DNA from: Haliea sp963974125
Lineage (GTDB): Bacteria; Pseudomonadota; Gammaproteobacteria; Pseudomonadales; Halieaceae
Reading direction: 5' to 3'
Length of the DNA: 64,000 nucleotides
Assembly (NCBI GenBank): GCA_963974125.1
Contig: CAXBCH010000024.1
Location: 5,840-69,839, forward strand
Shown here: piece after piece, positions 1-7,644 of the stretch
Numbering within the stretch: position 1 is the stretch's first letter
Layout of the letters: each line of letters begins with the position of its first letter
The notes under the pieces: model-generated
Databases searched by the model: none
What the model was told of the DNA's origin: nothing
What the model saw: the letters and a program-made list of their open reading frames with translations, nothing else
Translations under genes and position numbers: made by a program

Positions 1-278
1 AATACGGTGAAGGAGAAGTATACGCAGTCCAGCAGTGTACCGTCGAAATTGCCGTCCAGTGAGCCCCAGTCAGACCGGGTGGTCAGCAGGTAATAGGCGA
101 GCGCAAATATCCACACCTCCACCGCGTGCGCCACCAGCGCGCCGAGCACACCAATGGCGATGCGGGCGCGGTGGACCACTGGCAGGCGAGGCAGGTACCG
201 GGTCAGCCAGTGCAGGGCCTCATAGTGGATCATTACCACCAGGGCGACGATGAGCGCGTTGACGAGCAATACCTGCAT
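1..278 (-). CDS. Two-TM ion channel-like membrane protein (3' part outside window)
   Basis: The gene runs off the left edge, so only the first 92 or so residues are visible. They begin MQVLLVNALIVALVV and form one hydrophobic helix, a basic loop, a second helix (around IGVLGALVAHAVEVWIFALA) and then a segment ending VYFSFTV. A two-helix layout followed by YFSFT is typical of the Ion_trans_2 (K+ channel-like) family, where the selectivity filter comes next; that filter lies beyond the edge. The ATG at 278 has no strong ribosome site. It lies 101 nt downstream of kshA on the same strand, with a weak inverted repeat (331-350) between them. The family call is inference from the N-terminus. Confidence 0.55.
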   Translation of the reverse strand, partial: MQVLLVNALIVALVVMIHYEALHWLTRYLPRLPVVHRARIAIGVLGALVAHAVEVWIFALAYYLLTTRSDWGSLDGNFDGTLLDCVYFSFTV

Positions 279-379
279 GGCGCGGCGGATCCAGCTGCAA
301 AATGACCATAGTAGCCTGAACCCCCTGCCGGGGCATACTCACGGATGCCCGCTTGCTGCTCAGCGGTTGCCTGCAGCAG

Positions 380-1468
380 CTATTGCTGGCTGGCGAGCAC
401 GTCCGCCACCGACGGACCCTCGACCGTCACATGCTCCCGCGGCTTGACCTGGTCCGGGCGAATGTCGGCGACATTGGTCATGAACTGGCTGTACCACTTG
501 CGCACCATGTGGATGGGGCCGTCGCCGTCGCACATCAGCGGGTTGTCGATGATGCACTTGTTGTTCCAGATTGCCACGTCCTGGTGGAAGGACTCGATGT
601 TGAGCGCCGTGTACTCATCCAGCATGGCCTGGTTCTCGGCCTCGCTCAGGTTCGGGTCCTTGCGGATCATGACCCCGAAGTTGATGACGAAATTGTGCAT
701 GTCCACCGGGATGTGGCTCACCAGCAGGTGTACCTGCATCGGGTGCCCGTCCATGCTGCCGGTCATGGTGGTGGTCATGTAGGCGGGGCCCTCATAGGTG
801 GCCACGCTGGTGATCAGGCCGCCGTCACCCTCGGTCAGGATCTGGTGGCCGCCGACCATGTACTGCACGAACTTGTGTCCTGCCATGGTATTGCTGAAGG
901 ATTTCACCGTGGAGTAGTGGATGGGGCCGAAGTGGGCCATGTCGGCCATGTTGTCCACCAGCTCGCGGCCCTGGGAGGCAATCGGGATGGCGCGCATCTC
1001 CCAGTCGGTCCAGTTGCCGGAGTACCAGTCCGCCATCGCCTCCGGCTCCTGCTCGGGAATCGGCGGGTTGTTCTCCGGGTCCTGCCAGACAAACACCAGG
1101 CCATTCTTTTCCAGGGTGGGCCAGGATTTGATCACGGCCTTGTCGGGAATCTTTTTCGCATAGGGGATGTCGTCGCAGACGCCGTCCGCGCCCCAGCTCC
1201 AGAGGTGGAAGGGGCACTGCACCGAGTTGCCGCAGACCTTGCCCTGGCTGAGGTCGCCGCCCATGTGCGGGCAGTAGGCATCGAGGATATGTACCTCGCC
1301 GTCCTGTTCGCCGCGGTAGGCCACCAGTTTGGTGCCGAACACCGCCAGCATGCGCGGGGTGGTGGTCACGCTGGCGGCGTTGCCGATCACGTACCAGCCC
1401 CGGGCATAGCGCTCCGGGCGCGGCTCGGCCTTGATGATGTAGGGGTCGATCTTTTGTTGAACTGTCAT
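380..1468 (-). CDS. kshA: 3-ketosteroid 9-alpha-hydroxylase oxygenase (Rieske), KshA-like
   Basis: A 362-residue Rieske non-haem iron oxygenase. The [2Fe-2S] ligands are C66/H68 (in CPHMGGDLSQG) and C85/H88 (in CPFH). The mononuclear iron site is H179 and H184 in NMADMAHFGPIH with D297 in HQDVAIW, the same pattern and spacing as mycobacterial KshA, including the N-terminal RYARGW and FGTKLV. KshA hydroxylates C9 of 3-ketosteroids, which opens ring B, and needs a separate reductase (KshB) that is not in this window. It is 13 nt downstream of hsaA and probably co-transcribed. Substrate specificity is inferred from family resemblance; another steroid or bile-acid intermediate is possible. Confidence 0.85.
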   Translation of the reverse strand: MTVQQKIDPYIIKAEPRPERYARGWYVIGNAASVTTTPRMLAVFGTKLVAYRGEQDGEVHILDAYCPHMGGDLSQGKVCGNSVQCPFHLWSWGADGVCDDIPYAKKIPDKAVIKSWPTLEKNGLVFVWQDPENNPPIPEQEPEAMADWYSGNWTDWEMRAIPIASQGRELVDNMADMAHFGPIHYSTVKSFSNTMAGHKFVQYMVGGHQILTEGDGGLITSVATYEGPAYMTTTMTGSMDGHPMQVHLLVSHIPVDMHNFVINFGVMIRKDPNLSEAENQAMLDEYTALNIESFHQDVAIWNNKCIIDNPLMCDGDGPIHMVRKWYSQFMTNVADIRPDQVKPREHVTVEGPSVADVLASQQ

Positions 1469-1481
1469 GGCGTGCTCCCGC

Positions 1482-2669
1482 TTACAGAAAGAAGTCGGCG
1501 TTGGGCTGGCCCATCAGGGTGCCGCCCAGATTGCGGCCGAACTTGAAGGGGTTGTTGGCGACGTGGGTGCGGCCGGCGTTGATGTCCAGCCACGCCCGGT
1601 TGAGAGGATGGCCGCGGTGGATGCCCTGGGCGCCGCAGGCGATGAACATGGCATTGATGGCCTCGGCGCATTTCGCCGCCACCCGCGAGGCGTCAAAGCG
1701 CATCCTGATGCGATCTTCCATCGGCAGGGTACGGTCTTCTTTCGCCGCCGCCACCATCTGGTCGAAATTGCGGAACATGATGGTCTCGCACTCATCGACT
1801 GTGGCGAGGGCATTGGCCAGGGCCATCTGCGCATCGGGGTCGCTGGCGATCTTGTTGCCGTCGTTGAGACCCACCCGGTTCCGGTTGACTTCCACATAGC
1901 TGTCGGTGACACCGCGCAGGGCGCCGATGGCGGAGCTGCAGACTGCGCGCACGAAAATCTGGCCGAAGGGCAGGCGGAAAATGTAGTGGTCGTTGACGGC
2001 GTTGCCGGGACTGTTGCACTCGAAGCCGTCGATGGAGCGGTGAGTGCGGTACTCCGGGACATAGGCATCCTGCACCACGATGTCGTGGCTGCCGGTGCCC
2101 TCCAGGCCGCTGACGTCCCAGTTGTCGACGATCTCGTAGTCGCTGCGCGGCACCAGGAAGGTGCGGTAGTCGGGTGCTTCACCTGCGTTCAGCGGAGGTA
2201 TCATCGCGCCGAGGAAGGCCCAGCGGCAGTGCTTGGAGCCGGAGGAAAAGCCCCAGTGGCCGCTCAGGCGATAGCCACCGTCGACCCGGGTGACCTTGCC
2301 CACCGGCATGTAGGAGGACGAGATCAGTACACTGGTATCCTCGCCCCAGACGTCCTGCTGGGCGCGGTCGTCAAACAGCGCCAGCTGCCAGTTGTGAATG
2401 GCCACCACGCCCAGTACCCAGGCGGTGGACATGCAGCCCTCGGCCAGTGCCATCTGCACCCGGAAGAACACTCCCGGGTCCATCTCATAACCCTCGTAGC
2501 GGGCCGGCTGCATGATGCGGAAGAAGCCCGCATCCTGCATCTCGCGTACCGTGGCTTCCGGCAGGTGGCCGAGGCTGGCGGCCTCCCGCTGGCGCTCCTT
2601 CAAGACTGGAACCATCTTGCGGGCGCTGCGGTAGAGGCGCTCAATGTCGTTCAATTGCTGTGCGGTCAT
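1482..2669 (-). CDS. hsaA: Flavin-dependent 3-HSA monooxygenase, HsaA-like (acyl-CoA dehydrogenase fold)
   Basis: 395 residues, acyl-CoA dehydrogenase fold of the group D two-component flavin monooxygenases. It matches HsaA, the oxygenase that hydroxylates 3-HSA (the 9,10-seco phenol released after ring-B opening): GFFRIMQP near residue 49, the long stretch around HNWQLALFDDRAQ and WGED, SSSYMPVG, the SSG-H-W loop and the C-terminal INAGRTHVANNP segment carrying the expected catalytic His. HsaA needs a flavin reductase (HsaB) not seen here. It is the first gene of the hsaA-kshA pair; the upstream 317-nt gap carries an FNR-type site. Pairing with KshA supports steroid catabolism over a generic 4-hydroxyphenylacetate hydroxylase role. 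Confidence 0.8.
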   Translation of the reverse strand: MTAQQLNDIERLYRSARKMVPVLKERQREAASLGHLPEATVREMQDAGFFRIMQPARYEGYEMDPGVFFRVQMALAEGCMSTAWVLGVVAIHNWQLALFDDRAQQDVWGEDTSVLISSSYMPVGKVTRVDGGYRLSGHWGFSSGSKHCRWAFLGAMIPPLNAGEAPDYRTFLVPRSDYEIVDNWDVSGLEGTGSHDIVVQDAYVPEYRTHRSIDGFECNSPGNAVNDHYIFRLPFGQIFVRAVCSSAIGALRGVTDSYVEVNRNRVGLNDGNKIASDPDAQMALANALATVDECETIMFRNFDQMVAAAKEDRTLPMEDRIRMRFDASRVAAKCAEAINAMFIACGAQGIHRGHPLNRAWLDINAGRTHVANNPFKFGRNLGGTLMGQPNADFFL

Positions 2670-2986
2670 GGTCTTTCTCCCTGAGGCGGTAGCCGATGGC
2701 TGCGACTATGCGGGCCGACGAGTGGCTGCCTCATACCTCATCTGCGTTATATGCCAGGCAAAGCGCTGCGGGCTTGATCCAGATCAAGTTCCGCATCCGC
2801 TGCAGGCCGTGAGCGGAAGCCAGATCGGGACAGTTCATTTTCTTGTGCCCCGCACTGCACCGCGGCGGTTTCGGGTAGCGCGTTGCGGCGGACTGGAGAG
2901 GTGGGCGTGAGTGACTATACTATGCACAATGTCGACGCCCTGGAGCTGCCGGGGTGTCGCTCACTATCTGACCTGGAGCTGCGGTC
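2670..2986. other. Divergent intergenic region between hsaA and a + strand gene
   Basis: 317 nt without a convincing gene. It contains the perfect FNR-type palindrome at 2774-2787 and must hold the promoters for hsaA-kshA (leftward) and for the small gene at 2987 (rightward). I see no strong consensus -35/-10 pair. A duplicated CTGGAGCTG motif near 2940 and 2971 lies just before the rightward gene. Confidence 0.6.
2774..2787. promoter_or_regulatory. FNR/ANR/Dnr-type binding site
   Basis: TTGATCCAGATCAA is a perfect match to the Crp/Fnr-family consensus TTGAT-N4-ATCAA and a perfect dyad in the arms. Its centre is about 111 nt upstream of the hsaA start and about 206 nt upstream of the rightward gene, so hsaA-kshA is the more likely target. 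The regulator itself is not in the window. Confidence 0.7.
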
Positions 2987-3352
2987 ATGACTAGTATCTG
3001 GCAAACCTTCAAGTCTGCGCTGGGCGCAGGCAAGCCCCCTTCGCGTGCGAGGCAGCGCCTGGAGCGGGCCTCAGTGTCACGCTCCCCGTACCGCGCCTGC
3101 ACCATTGAGCCGGGACAGGGCGCCTGCACGGCTGTGGCGACGCTGCGGGAAAAACGCTTTCTGCAGACGGATGTTCCACTGCTGCCACTGCCGGAGTGCG
3201 GGCGTCTGCAGTGCGATTGCCGCTACCGGCGTCATGAAGACAGGCGCCACCGGGACCATGAGCGGCGCCTGCCGGGCGCGACGGCCACCCAGCTCTACCC
3301 CCATATGGAACAGGAACGGCGACGCGCCCATGGCCGTCGGGCGGGCGACTGA
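2987..3352 (+). CDS. Conserved hypothetical, Cys-containing basic small protein
   Basis: 121 residues with a good ribosome site (CTGGAGCTG upstream of ATG 2987). The middle part has a recognisable conserved pattern: YRACTIEPGQGACTAV, then KRFLQTDVPLLPLPEC, then CDCRYRRHEDRRHRDHERR. Several Cys (three in the C-x-C region) and the terminal Arg/His-rich run could bind metal, but no function is known to me. Similar small proteins occur in Pseudomonas-like genomes as uncharacterised families. No membrane segment or signal peptide. It stands alone, followed 54 nt later by a DUF4124 gene on the same strand. Confidence 0.65.
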   Translation: MTSIWQTFKSALGAGKPPSRARQRLERASVSRSPYRACTIEPGQGACTAVATLREKRFLQTDVPLLPLPECGRLQCDCRYRRHEDRRHRDHERRLPGATATQLYPHMEQERRRAHGRRAGD

Positions 3353-3406
3353 TCCCGAGCCGATAACCGCGTGGAACTTCGGCAGCCTTGCCGGTTCGAA
3401 CAGAGC

Positions 3407-3895
3407 ATGATGTCACGTCTGTTGGTCAGTGTTTTGCTCTCGCTTGCCTGTGGTGCAGCGGCCGACTCCACCACCGTCTACCGGTTCGTGGACAGCAATG
3501 GCGTGGTCGGGTTCTCGGATACGCCGCCGCCTGGGAATGTCAGTGCGGAAGCCCTGCGGATTGTGGCGCCGGTATCCGCCCCTGCGGATACCCTGCAGCG
3601 GCTGGAAGCGATGCGCCAAACAACCGATCGCATGGCAGCGGATCGACAGGAGCGGGAAGCACGGCGCGAACTGGTGCGGCTGCGGGCAGCGGCCGGGGAA
3701 GCGGCGCGGCAGAGGCCGGCGCCACGCGAGCAGGTACGCCATGAGTATATCTATCTGCCGGCAGCCACCGTCCCGCCCTGGCGGCGAGGGTATTATCCAC
3801 CGCCGCATCGCCCACCGGACCCGTCGCGGCTGGGTATTATCCCCGGCCCCAACTCCCAGCTGATGCGCCCTATCCTGTCACGGCCCCGGGACTGA
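3407..3895 (+). CDS. DUF4124-domain exported protein
   Basis: The chosen ATG at 3407 gives a clean signal peptide (MMSRLLVSVLLSLACGAAA); a longer frame from 3371 adds 12 residues in front of it. After the signal comes the DUF4124 signature VYRFVDSNGVVGFSDTPPPG, common in exported gammaproteobacterial proteins of unknown role. A charged, probably helical middle (about residues 65-105) and a Pro/Tyr/Arg-rich tail follow. It converges with the next gene on the minus strand and overlaps it by 18 nt at the 3' ends. Periplasmic location is inferred from the signal peptide. Confidence 0.7.
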   Translation: MMSRLLVSVLLSLACGAAADSTTVYRFVDSNGVVGFSDTPPPGNVSAEALRIVAPVSAPADTLQRLEAMRQTTDRMAADRQEREARRELVRLRAAAGEAARQRPAPREQVRHEYIYLPAATVPPWRRGYYPPPHRPPDPSRLGIIPGPNSQLMRPILSRPRD

Positions 3896-4669
3896 ATGGC
3901 CCGCTGCGGCGGCCGGCTGGCAGCGTGGCCAGTCGTCCGGCAGTGGGCCGCGACGTTGCATGGGGCTGGCGAGGCCGCGGATGGTGTGGCTGAGCTGCCG
4001 TGCCGCGCCATCACTGCCGGTGGCGAACTCAAGCTGGAACTGCAGCTCGCCCTGGCGGAAGCTGAAGGTCTCCCCACCCTGCGAACGCAGATCCCAGGGC
4101 GCGGTATCCGCCCACAGGGGGCCGACAACCAGAAAACCGTCACAGGTCCGGGTTACAAACAGTTCCCGGTTGGGCGCTTCCGCACTGGCGTAGATACCGG
4201 TCAGGCGTGCAAGATCAGTGCGGGCGGGGCCGCGGTCCGGTGCCGCGGGCGCCGGGCCTTCGTCCCCGGGTGCGGCCTCGGTCTCGTCACTGGCGTCCGC
4301 CGCAAGCTCCGCCGCGGCCGCCTCCATCTCCGCTACCATCTCCGCCTGTGACTCCAGGGCCGCATCAAGCTCGGCCAGGCTGACAATGGACACCATCTCC
4401 ATCACCGCCATGCCGGCCTCAATATCGCCCGCCTCCAGGTAGCGCGTACCGAGGTCGGCCAGGCCCTCCACGTCCGCCTCGTAGTCAGCGGCGGAGTTGG
4501 CCCAAAGCTCGGCGAAACGCTCGCGGGCGGCGTCGACGCCGTGGCTTTCCAGCAGCCGCGCGACCTCGGCGGACAGGGGTGGTTTGGCGTAAGCCAGGCT
4601 TGCGCACAGCAGCAGGCCAACCAGGGCCAGGCCCATTGCGCGCGGGGTGATCGTGGTGTGTATGTGCAT
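3878..4669 (-). CDS. Exported hypothetical protein
   Basis: 263 residues. An N-terminal signal sequence (hydrophobic core ALVGLLLCASLAYA) indicates export. The middle is an Ala/Glu-rich low-complexity helix (about 100-150: repeated AEMEAAAAELAAD) with an acidic/Pro linker. The C-terminal 100 residues form a compact globular part (LARLTGIYASAEAPNRELFV... FLVVGPLWADTAPWDLRSQGGE) that looks like a small beta-rich domain. I do not recognise the family. It sits downstream of ftsH on the same strand with a 66-nt gap and may be in that operon. Confidence 0.6.
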   Translation of the reverse strand: MHIHTTITPRAMGLALVGLLLCASLAYAKPPLSAEVARLLESHGVDAARERFAELWANSAADYEADVEGLADLGTRYLEAGDIEAGMAVMEMVSIVSLAELDAALESQAEMVAEMEAAAAELAADASDETEAAPGDEGPAPAAPDRGPARTDLARLTGIYASAEAPNRELFVTRTCDGFLVVGPLWADTAPWDLRSQGGETFSFRQGELQFQLEFATGSDGAARQLSHTIRGLASPMQRRGPLPDDWPRCQPAAAAGHSVPGP

Positions 4670-4735
4670 GGCAGATCCTGTGACAAGGGTTGCGATAGCG
4701 GCAAGTATAGAGCCTGCGAGGTCACTGTTATCCCG

Positions 4736-6541
4736 TCATTGCTTCACCGCGGACAAGGCCGGGAAATCCTCCGGTGTCAGTGTTTCTTTCTCCAGCAGCA
4801 GCCGCGCGCCTTCGTCGAGTAGCGCCCGGCGCTCGACCAGGATGCCCTGGGCGCGCTGGTAGGCGGCGTCTATCAACCCACGGACTGCCAGATCCACTTC
4901 GCGGGCAGTCTCCTCGGAGTAGTCCTTCTCGCGCACCCCGACCTGCTGGTCGCCGAGATAGCTGGTGGTCTGGCGCTCCAGCACCGCCTGGCCCAGCGCC
5001 TCGGTCATGCCGAAACGGGTAACAATCTGCCGGGCCACGTCGGTGACCTTGGCCAGATCGTCGGCGGCGCCGGTGGAGATCTCGCCGAAGACGGTGAGTT
5101 CGGCGGCGCGTCCGGCCAGCAGTACCGTCATGCGACCCTCCAGTTCCCGGGTAGTGAGCAGGAAGCGGTCATCGGTCGGCCGCTGCATGGTATAGCCGAG
5201 TGCGCCGATTGAACGGGGGATGATCGACACCTTGTGCACCGGGTCGCCGCCGGGAATGCTCGCGGCCACCAGCGCGTGGCCCATCTCGTGGTAAGCGACC
5301 ACCTCGCGCTCGTGTGGTTGCAGCAGGCGGCCCTTGCGCTCGGCGCCGGCGACGACCCGTTCCACGGCGGCGGTGAAATCCGCGGTGCCGACTTCCTGCC
5401 CGCCGCGGCGAGTGGCGACAATGGCGGCCTCGTTGACCAGATTGGCGAGATCGGCGCCGGTGAAGCCCGGGGTGATGCCGGCGATCTGCTCCAGGTCCAC
5501 CTCCGCCGCGAGTCGCACTCGCTGGGCATGCACCGTGAGAATGGCGTGACGGCCCTTGCGGTCGGGCCGGTCGAGCACCACCTGGCGATCGAAGCGGCCG
5601 GCGCGCAGCAGCGCCGGATCGAGGATTTCCGGGCGGTTGGTCGCCGCCAGCAGTACAATGCCCTCGCGCGGATCGAAACCGTCGAGTTCCGCGAGCAACT
5701 GGTTCAGGGTCTGTTCCTTCTCGTCCTGCCCGCCGAAGCCGCCCAGACCGCGGCTGCGCCCCAGGGCATCCACTTCGTCGATGAAGATAATGCAGGGCGC
5801 CGCCCGGCGCGCCTGTTCGAACAGGTCGCGCACCCGCGCTGCGCCGACGCCAACGAACATCTCCACGAATTCCGAGCCGGAGATGGAGAAGAAGGGTACG
5901 CCGGCCTGCCCCGCTACCGCCTTGGCGATCAGGGTCTTGCCCGTGCCCGGGGGCCCGACCAGCAGGATACCCTTGGGAATCCGTGCCCCGAGGCGCCCGT
6001 AACGCTCCTTGTCCTTGAGGAAGGAGACGATCTCCATCAGCTCCATCTTCGCCTCGTCGACCCCGGCGACATCGTCGAAGGTCACCCCGGTGTCGCGCTC
6101 CACCAGTACCCGCGCCTTGGACTTGCCCACATTCACCATGCCGCCGAAGCCCTGCTTCTCGGCGAAGCGGCGGAACACGAACATCCAGATCGCGAGGAAC
6201 ACCAGCAGCGGCAGCAGCCAGGCCAGCAGGTTGGAGAGAAAGGTGTTCTGCACCTTGCCGGTAAAGGTCGCACCCGAATCACGGATCTGCTCCGTCAGTG
6301 CCGGGTCGACCCGGTTGGTGAGGAAGTACGGCTTGCTGTTGATCGGGTCCTTGAAGCGGCCGCTGATCTGCTCCTGTTCCACGGTGAGCTCAACGATACG
6401 CCCGTCATTGAGCAGGCTCAGGAACTCGCTGTAGGGGATCACCTCCACGTTGCGGGTGGTGGCCCACCAGTTCTGGAACAGCAGGATTGCGAGGAGAGTG
6501 ACAAAAAAGTACCAGGAGTTCCACTGGTGCTGCTTGTTCAT
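4736..6541 (-). CDS. ftsH: ATP-dependent zinc metalloprotease FtsH (paralogue)
   Basis: 601 residues, the full FtsH plan: two N-terminal membrane helices (about 11-26 and 103-124) around a periplasmic domain, an AAA module with Walker A GPPGTGKT (196-203), Walker B IIFIDEVD (251-258) and an SRH arginine region (LLRAGRFDRQ), then the M41 protease with zinc motif HEMGH (418-422) and a distal acidic ligand around 494. The Met in place of the usual Ala in HEAGH is tolerated by the HExxH rule. FtsH degrades misassembled membrane proteins and some cytosolic regulators. It is not in the usual rrmJ-ftsH-folP context, so this is likely a second ftsH, here downstream of a cation antiporter. Confidence 0.92.
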   Translation of the reverse strand: MNKQHQWNSWYFFVTLLAILLFQNWWATTRNVEVIPYSEFLSLLNDGRIVELTVEQEQISGRFKDPINSKPYFLTNRVDPALTEQIRDSGATFTGKVQNTFLSNLLAWLLPLLVFLAIWMFVFRRFAEKQGFGGMVNVGKSKARVLVERDTGVTFDDVAGVDEAKMELMEIVSFLKDKERYGRLGARIPKGILLVGPPGTGKTLIAKAVAGQAGVPFFSISGSEFVEMFVGVGAARVRDLFEQARRAAPCIIFIDEVDALGRSRGLGGFGGQDEKEQTLNQLLAELDGFDPREGIVLLAATNRPEILDPALLRAGRFDRQVVLDRPDRKGRHAILTVHAQRVRLAAEVDLEQIAGITPGFTGADLANLVNEAAIVATRRGGQEVGTADFTAAVERVVAGAERKGRLLQPHEREVVAYHEMGHALVAASIPGGDPVHKVSIIPRSIGALGYTMQRPTDDRFLLTTRELEGRMTVLLAGRAAELTVFGEISTGAADDLAKVTDVARQIVTRFGMTEALGQAVLERQTTSYLGDQQVGVREKDYSEETAREVDLAVRGLIDAAYQRAQGILVERRALLDEGARLLLEKETLTPEDFPALSAVKQ

Positions 6542-6624
6542 GGGTGCGCTTCCGCGATGGCTCGGGCCTTTGCCGCAACCTTAACGTGTCGCTGTGGGTG
6601 CGTCCATCACCGCCCGGATGCGAC

Positions 6625-7644
6625 TCAGCCCGCCGCCACCACGATGCCCAGCGCCAGGGCGTAGACCGCCAGGATCAGTACGCTTTCAAACCCGATCCGG
6701 CCGATACCATAGAGCTCGCGCCGGACCATGCCCATCAGCAGGATGGCGGTCATCAGGATGCCGACCAGGCCCCAGGTCATCTGCACCGGTGCCATGGCGT
6801 GGTAGATGGAGCCGCCCGGATAGCCGGCATCGGCAGCAGCCACCACCAGCATGTTGAAGCAGTTGGTGCCGAAAATGTTGCTGACCGCGAGGGTCAGCGC
6901 CCGCTGGCGGATGGCCGCGATGGTCGTCACCAGCTCGGGCGAGGAGGTGGCGAGTGCCGTGAGCAAGCCGCCCACCAGGGATTCCGACAGCCCCGCCTGG
7001 TCGCTGATGACCTTCGCGGCGTCCATCAGTATCCAGCCGGCGACACCGGTTACCGCACCCAGGGCGATGAAGCTGAGCCAGGCCGTCGACAGCTTGCCGT
7101 GACGATGAGGCGTCGGTTGGTCCGGCACGGTCTGGCGGGTATGGCGGGGGATCCACATGGGTTTTTGCTGTGTGCCGCGAACCAGGTACAGGCCTGACAG
7201 ATAGGCGGCCACGATCACGGGCGTAACCGGATGCACACCCCACAGGCTCAGCGCCGGCATCGCCACGGCCATCAGCGGCAACGTCAGCAGCACGATCAGC
7301 AGCGCCGCCAGCATCAGGATGGTGGGGGAGGCAGCCGCGTGCTCCAGGTTGGCCTTGCGATAGACCATGTCGGCGATGCCGAGAAAGACCAGGTTGGCCG
7401 CCATGCTGCCCATGATATTGCTCATGGCCAGGTCGGGGCGGGAATCCAGCGCCGCGCTCAGGGTGGCGGCAAAGTCAGGCAGCGACGTCACCCCTGCCAG
7501 CAGGAATACCCCGAACAGCGCCTCGCCAAGGCCGCTGCGATCGGAAAGCTCGTCCGCTACCCGCGCCAGCTGGCTGCCGGCGATGGTGATGACCAGGGCG
7601 GCGAGGCCGAAAGCGACAATGGCGGTGGTCAGGGTTGCAAACAT
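6625..7644 (-). CDS. CaCA-family cation antiporter (YrbG-like)
   Basis: 339 residues with about ten hydrophobic helices in two inverted halves. The family's alpha repeats are clear: GVFLLAGVTSLPDFAATLSAAL ... SNIMGSMAANLVFL in the first half, and GLLTALATSSPELVTTIAA ... VSNIFGTNCFNMLVV in the second; the acidic D/E and Asn/Ser in these loops bind the exchanged cation. The likely activity is Na+ or H+ exchange for Ca2+ (or another cation) at the inner membrane; the cation cannot be told from sequence. Its ATG overlaps the stop of the upstream hydrolase frame (TAATG), implying translational coupling, and ftsH follows 83 nt downstream. Confidence 0.85.
   Translation of the reverse strand: MFATLTTAIVAFGLAALVITIAGSQLARVADELSDRSGLGEALFGVFLLAGVTSLPDFAATLSAALDSRPDLAMSNIMGSMAANLVFLGIADMVYRKANLEHAAASPTILMLAALLIVLLTLPLMAVAMPALSLWGVHPVTPVIVAAYLSGLYLVRGTQQKPMWIPRHTRQTVPDQPTPHRHGKLSTAWLSFIALGAVTGVAGWILMDAAKVISDQAGLSESLVGGLLTALATSSPELVTTIAAIRQRALTLAVSNIFGTNCFNMLVVAAADAGYPGGSIYHAMAPVQMTWGLVGILMTAILLMGMVRRELYGIGRIGFESVLILAVYALALGIVVAAG

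Noticed and set aside
331..350. Terminator after kshA
   Set aside because: GGGCAT / ATGCCC make only a 6-bp stem with an 8-nt loop and there is no T run.
353..2684. Long open frames on the + strand across kshA and hsaA
   Set aside because: They are antisense to well-conserved genes and their products are low-complexity His/Val/Gly/Ala-rich, as expected from GC-rich shadow frames.
5234..6664. 476-codon + strand frame opposite ftsH
   Set aside because: No domain signature; fully antisense to the strongly conserved FtsH.
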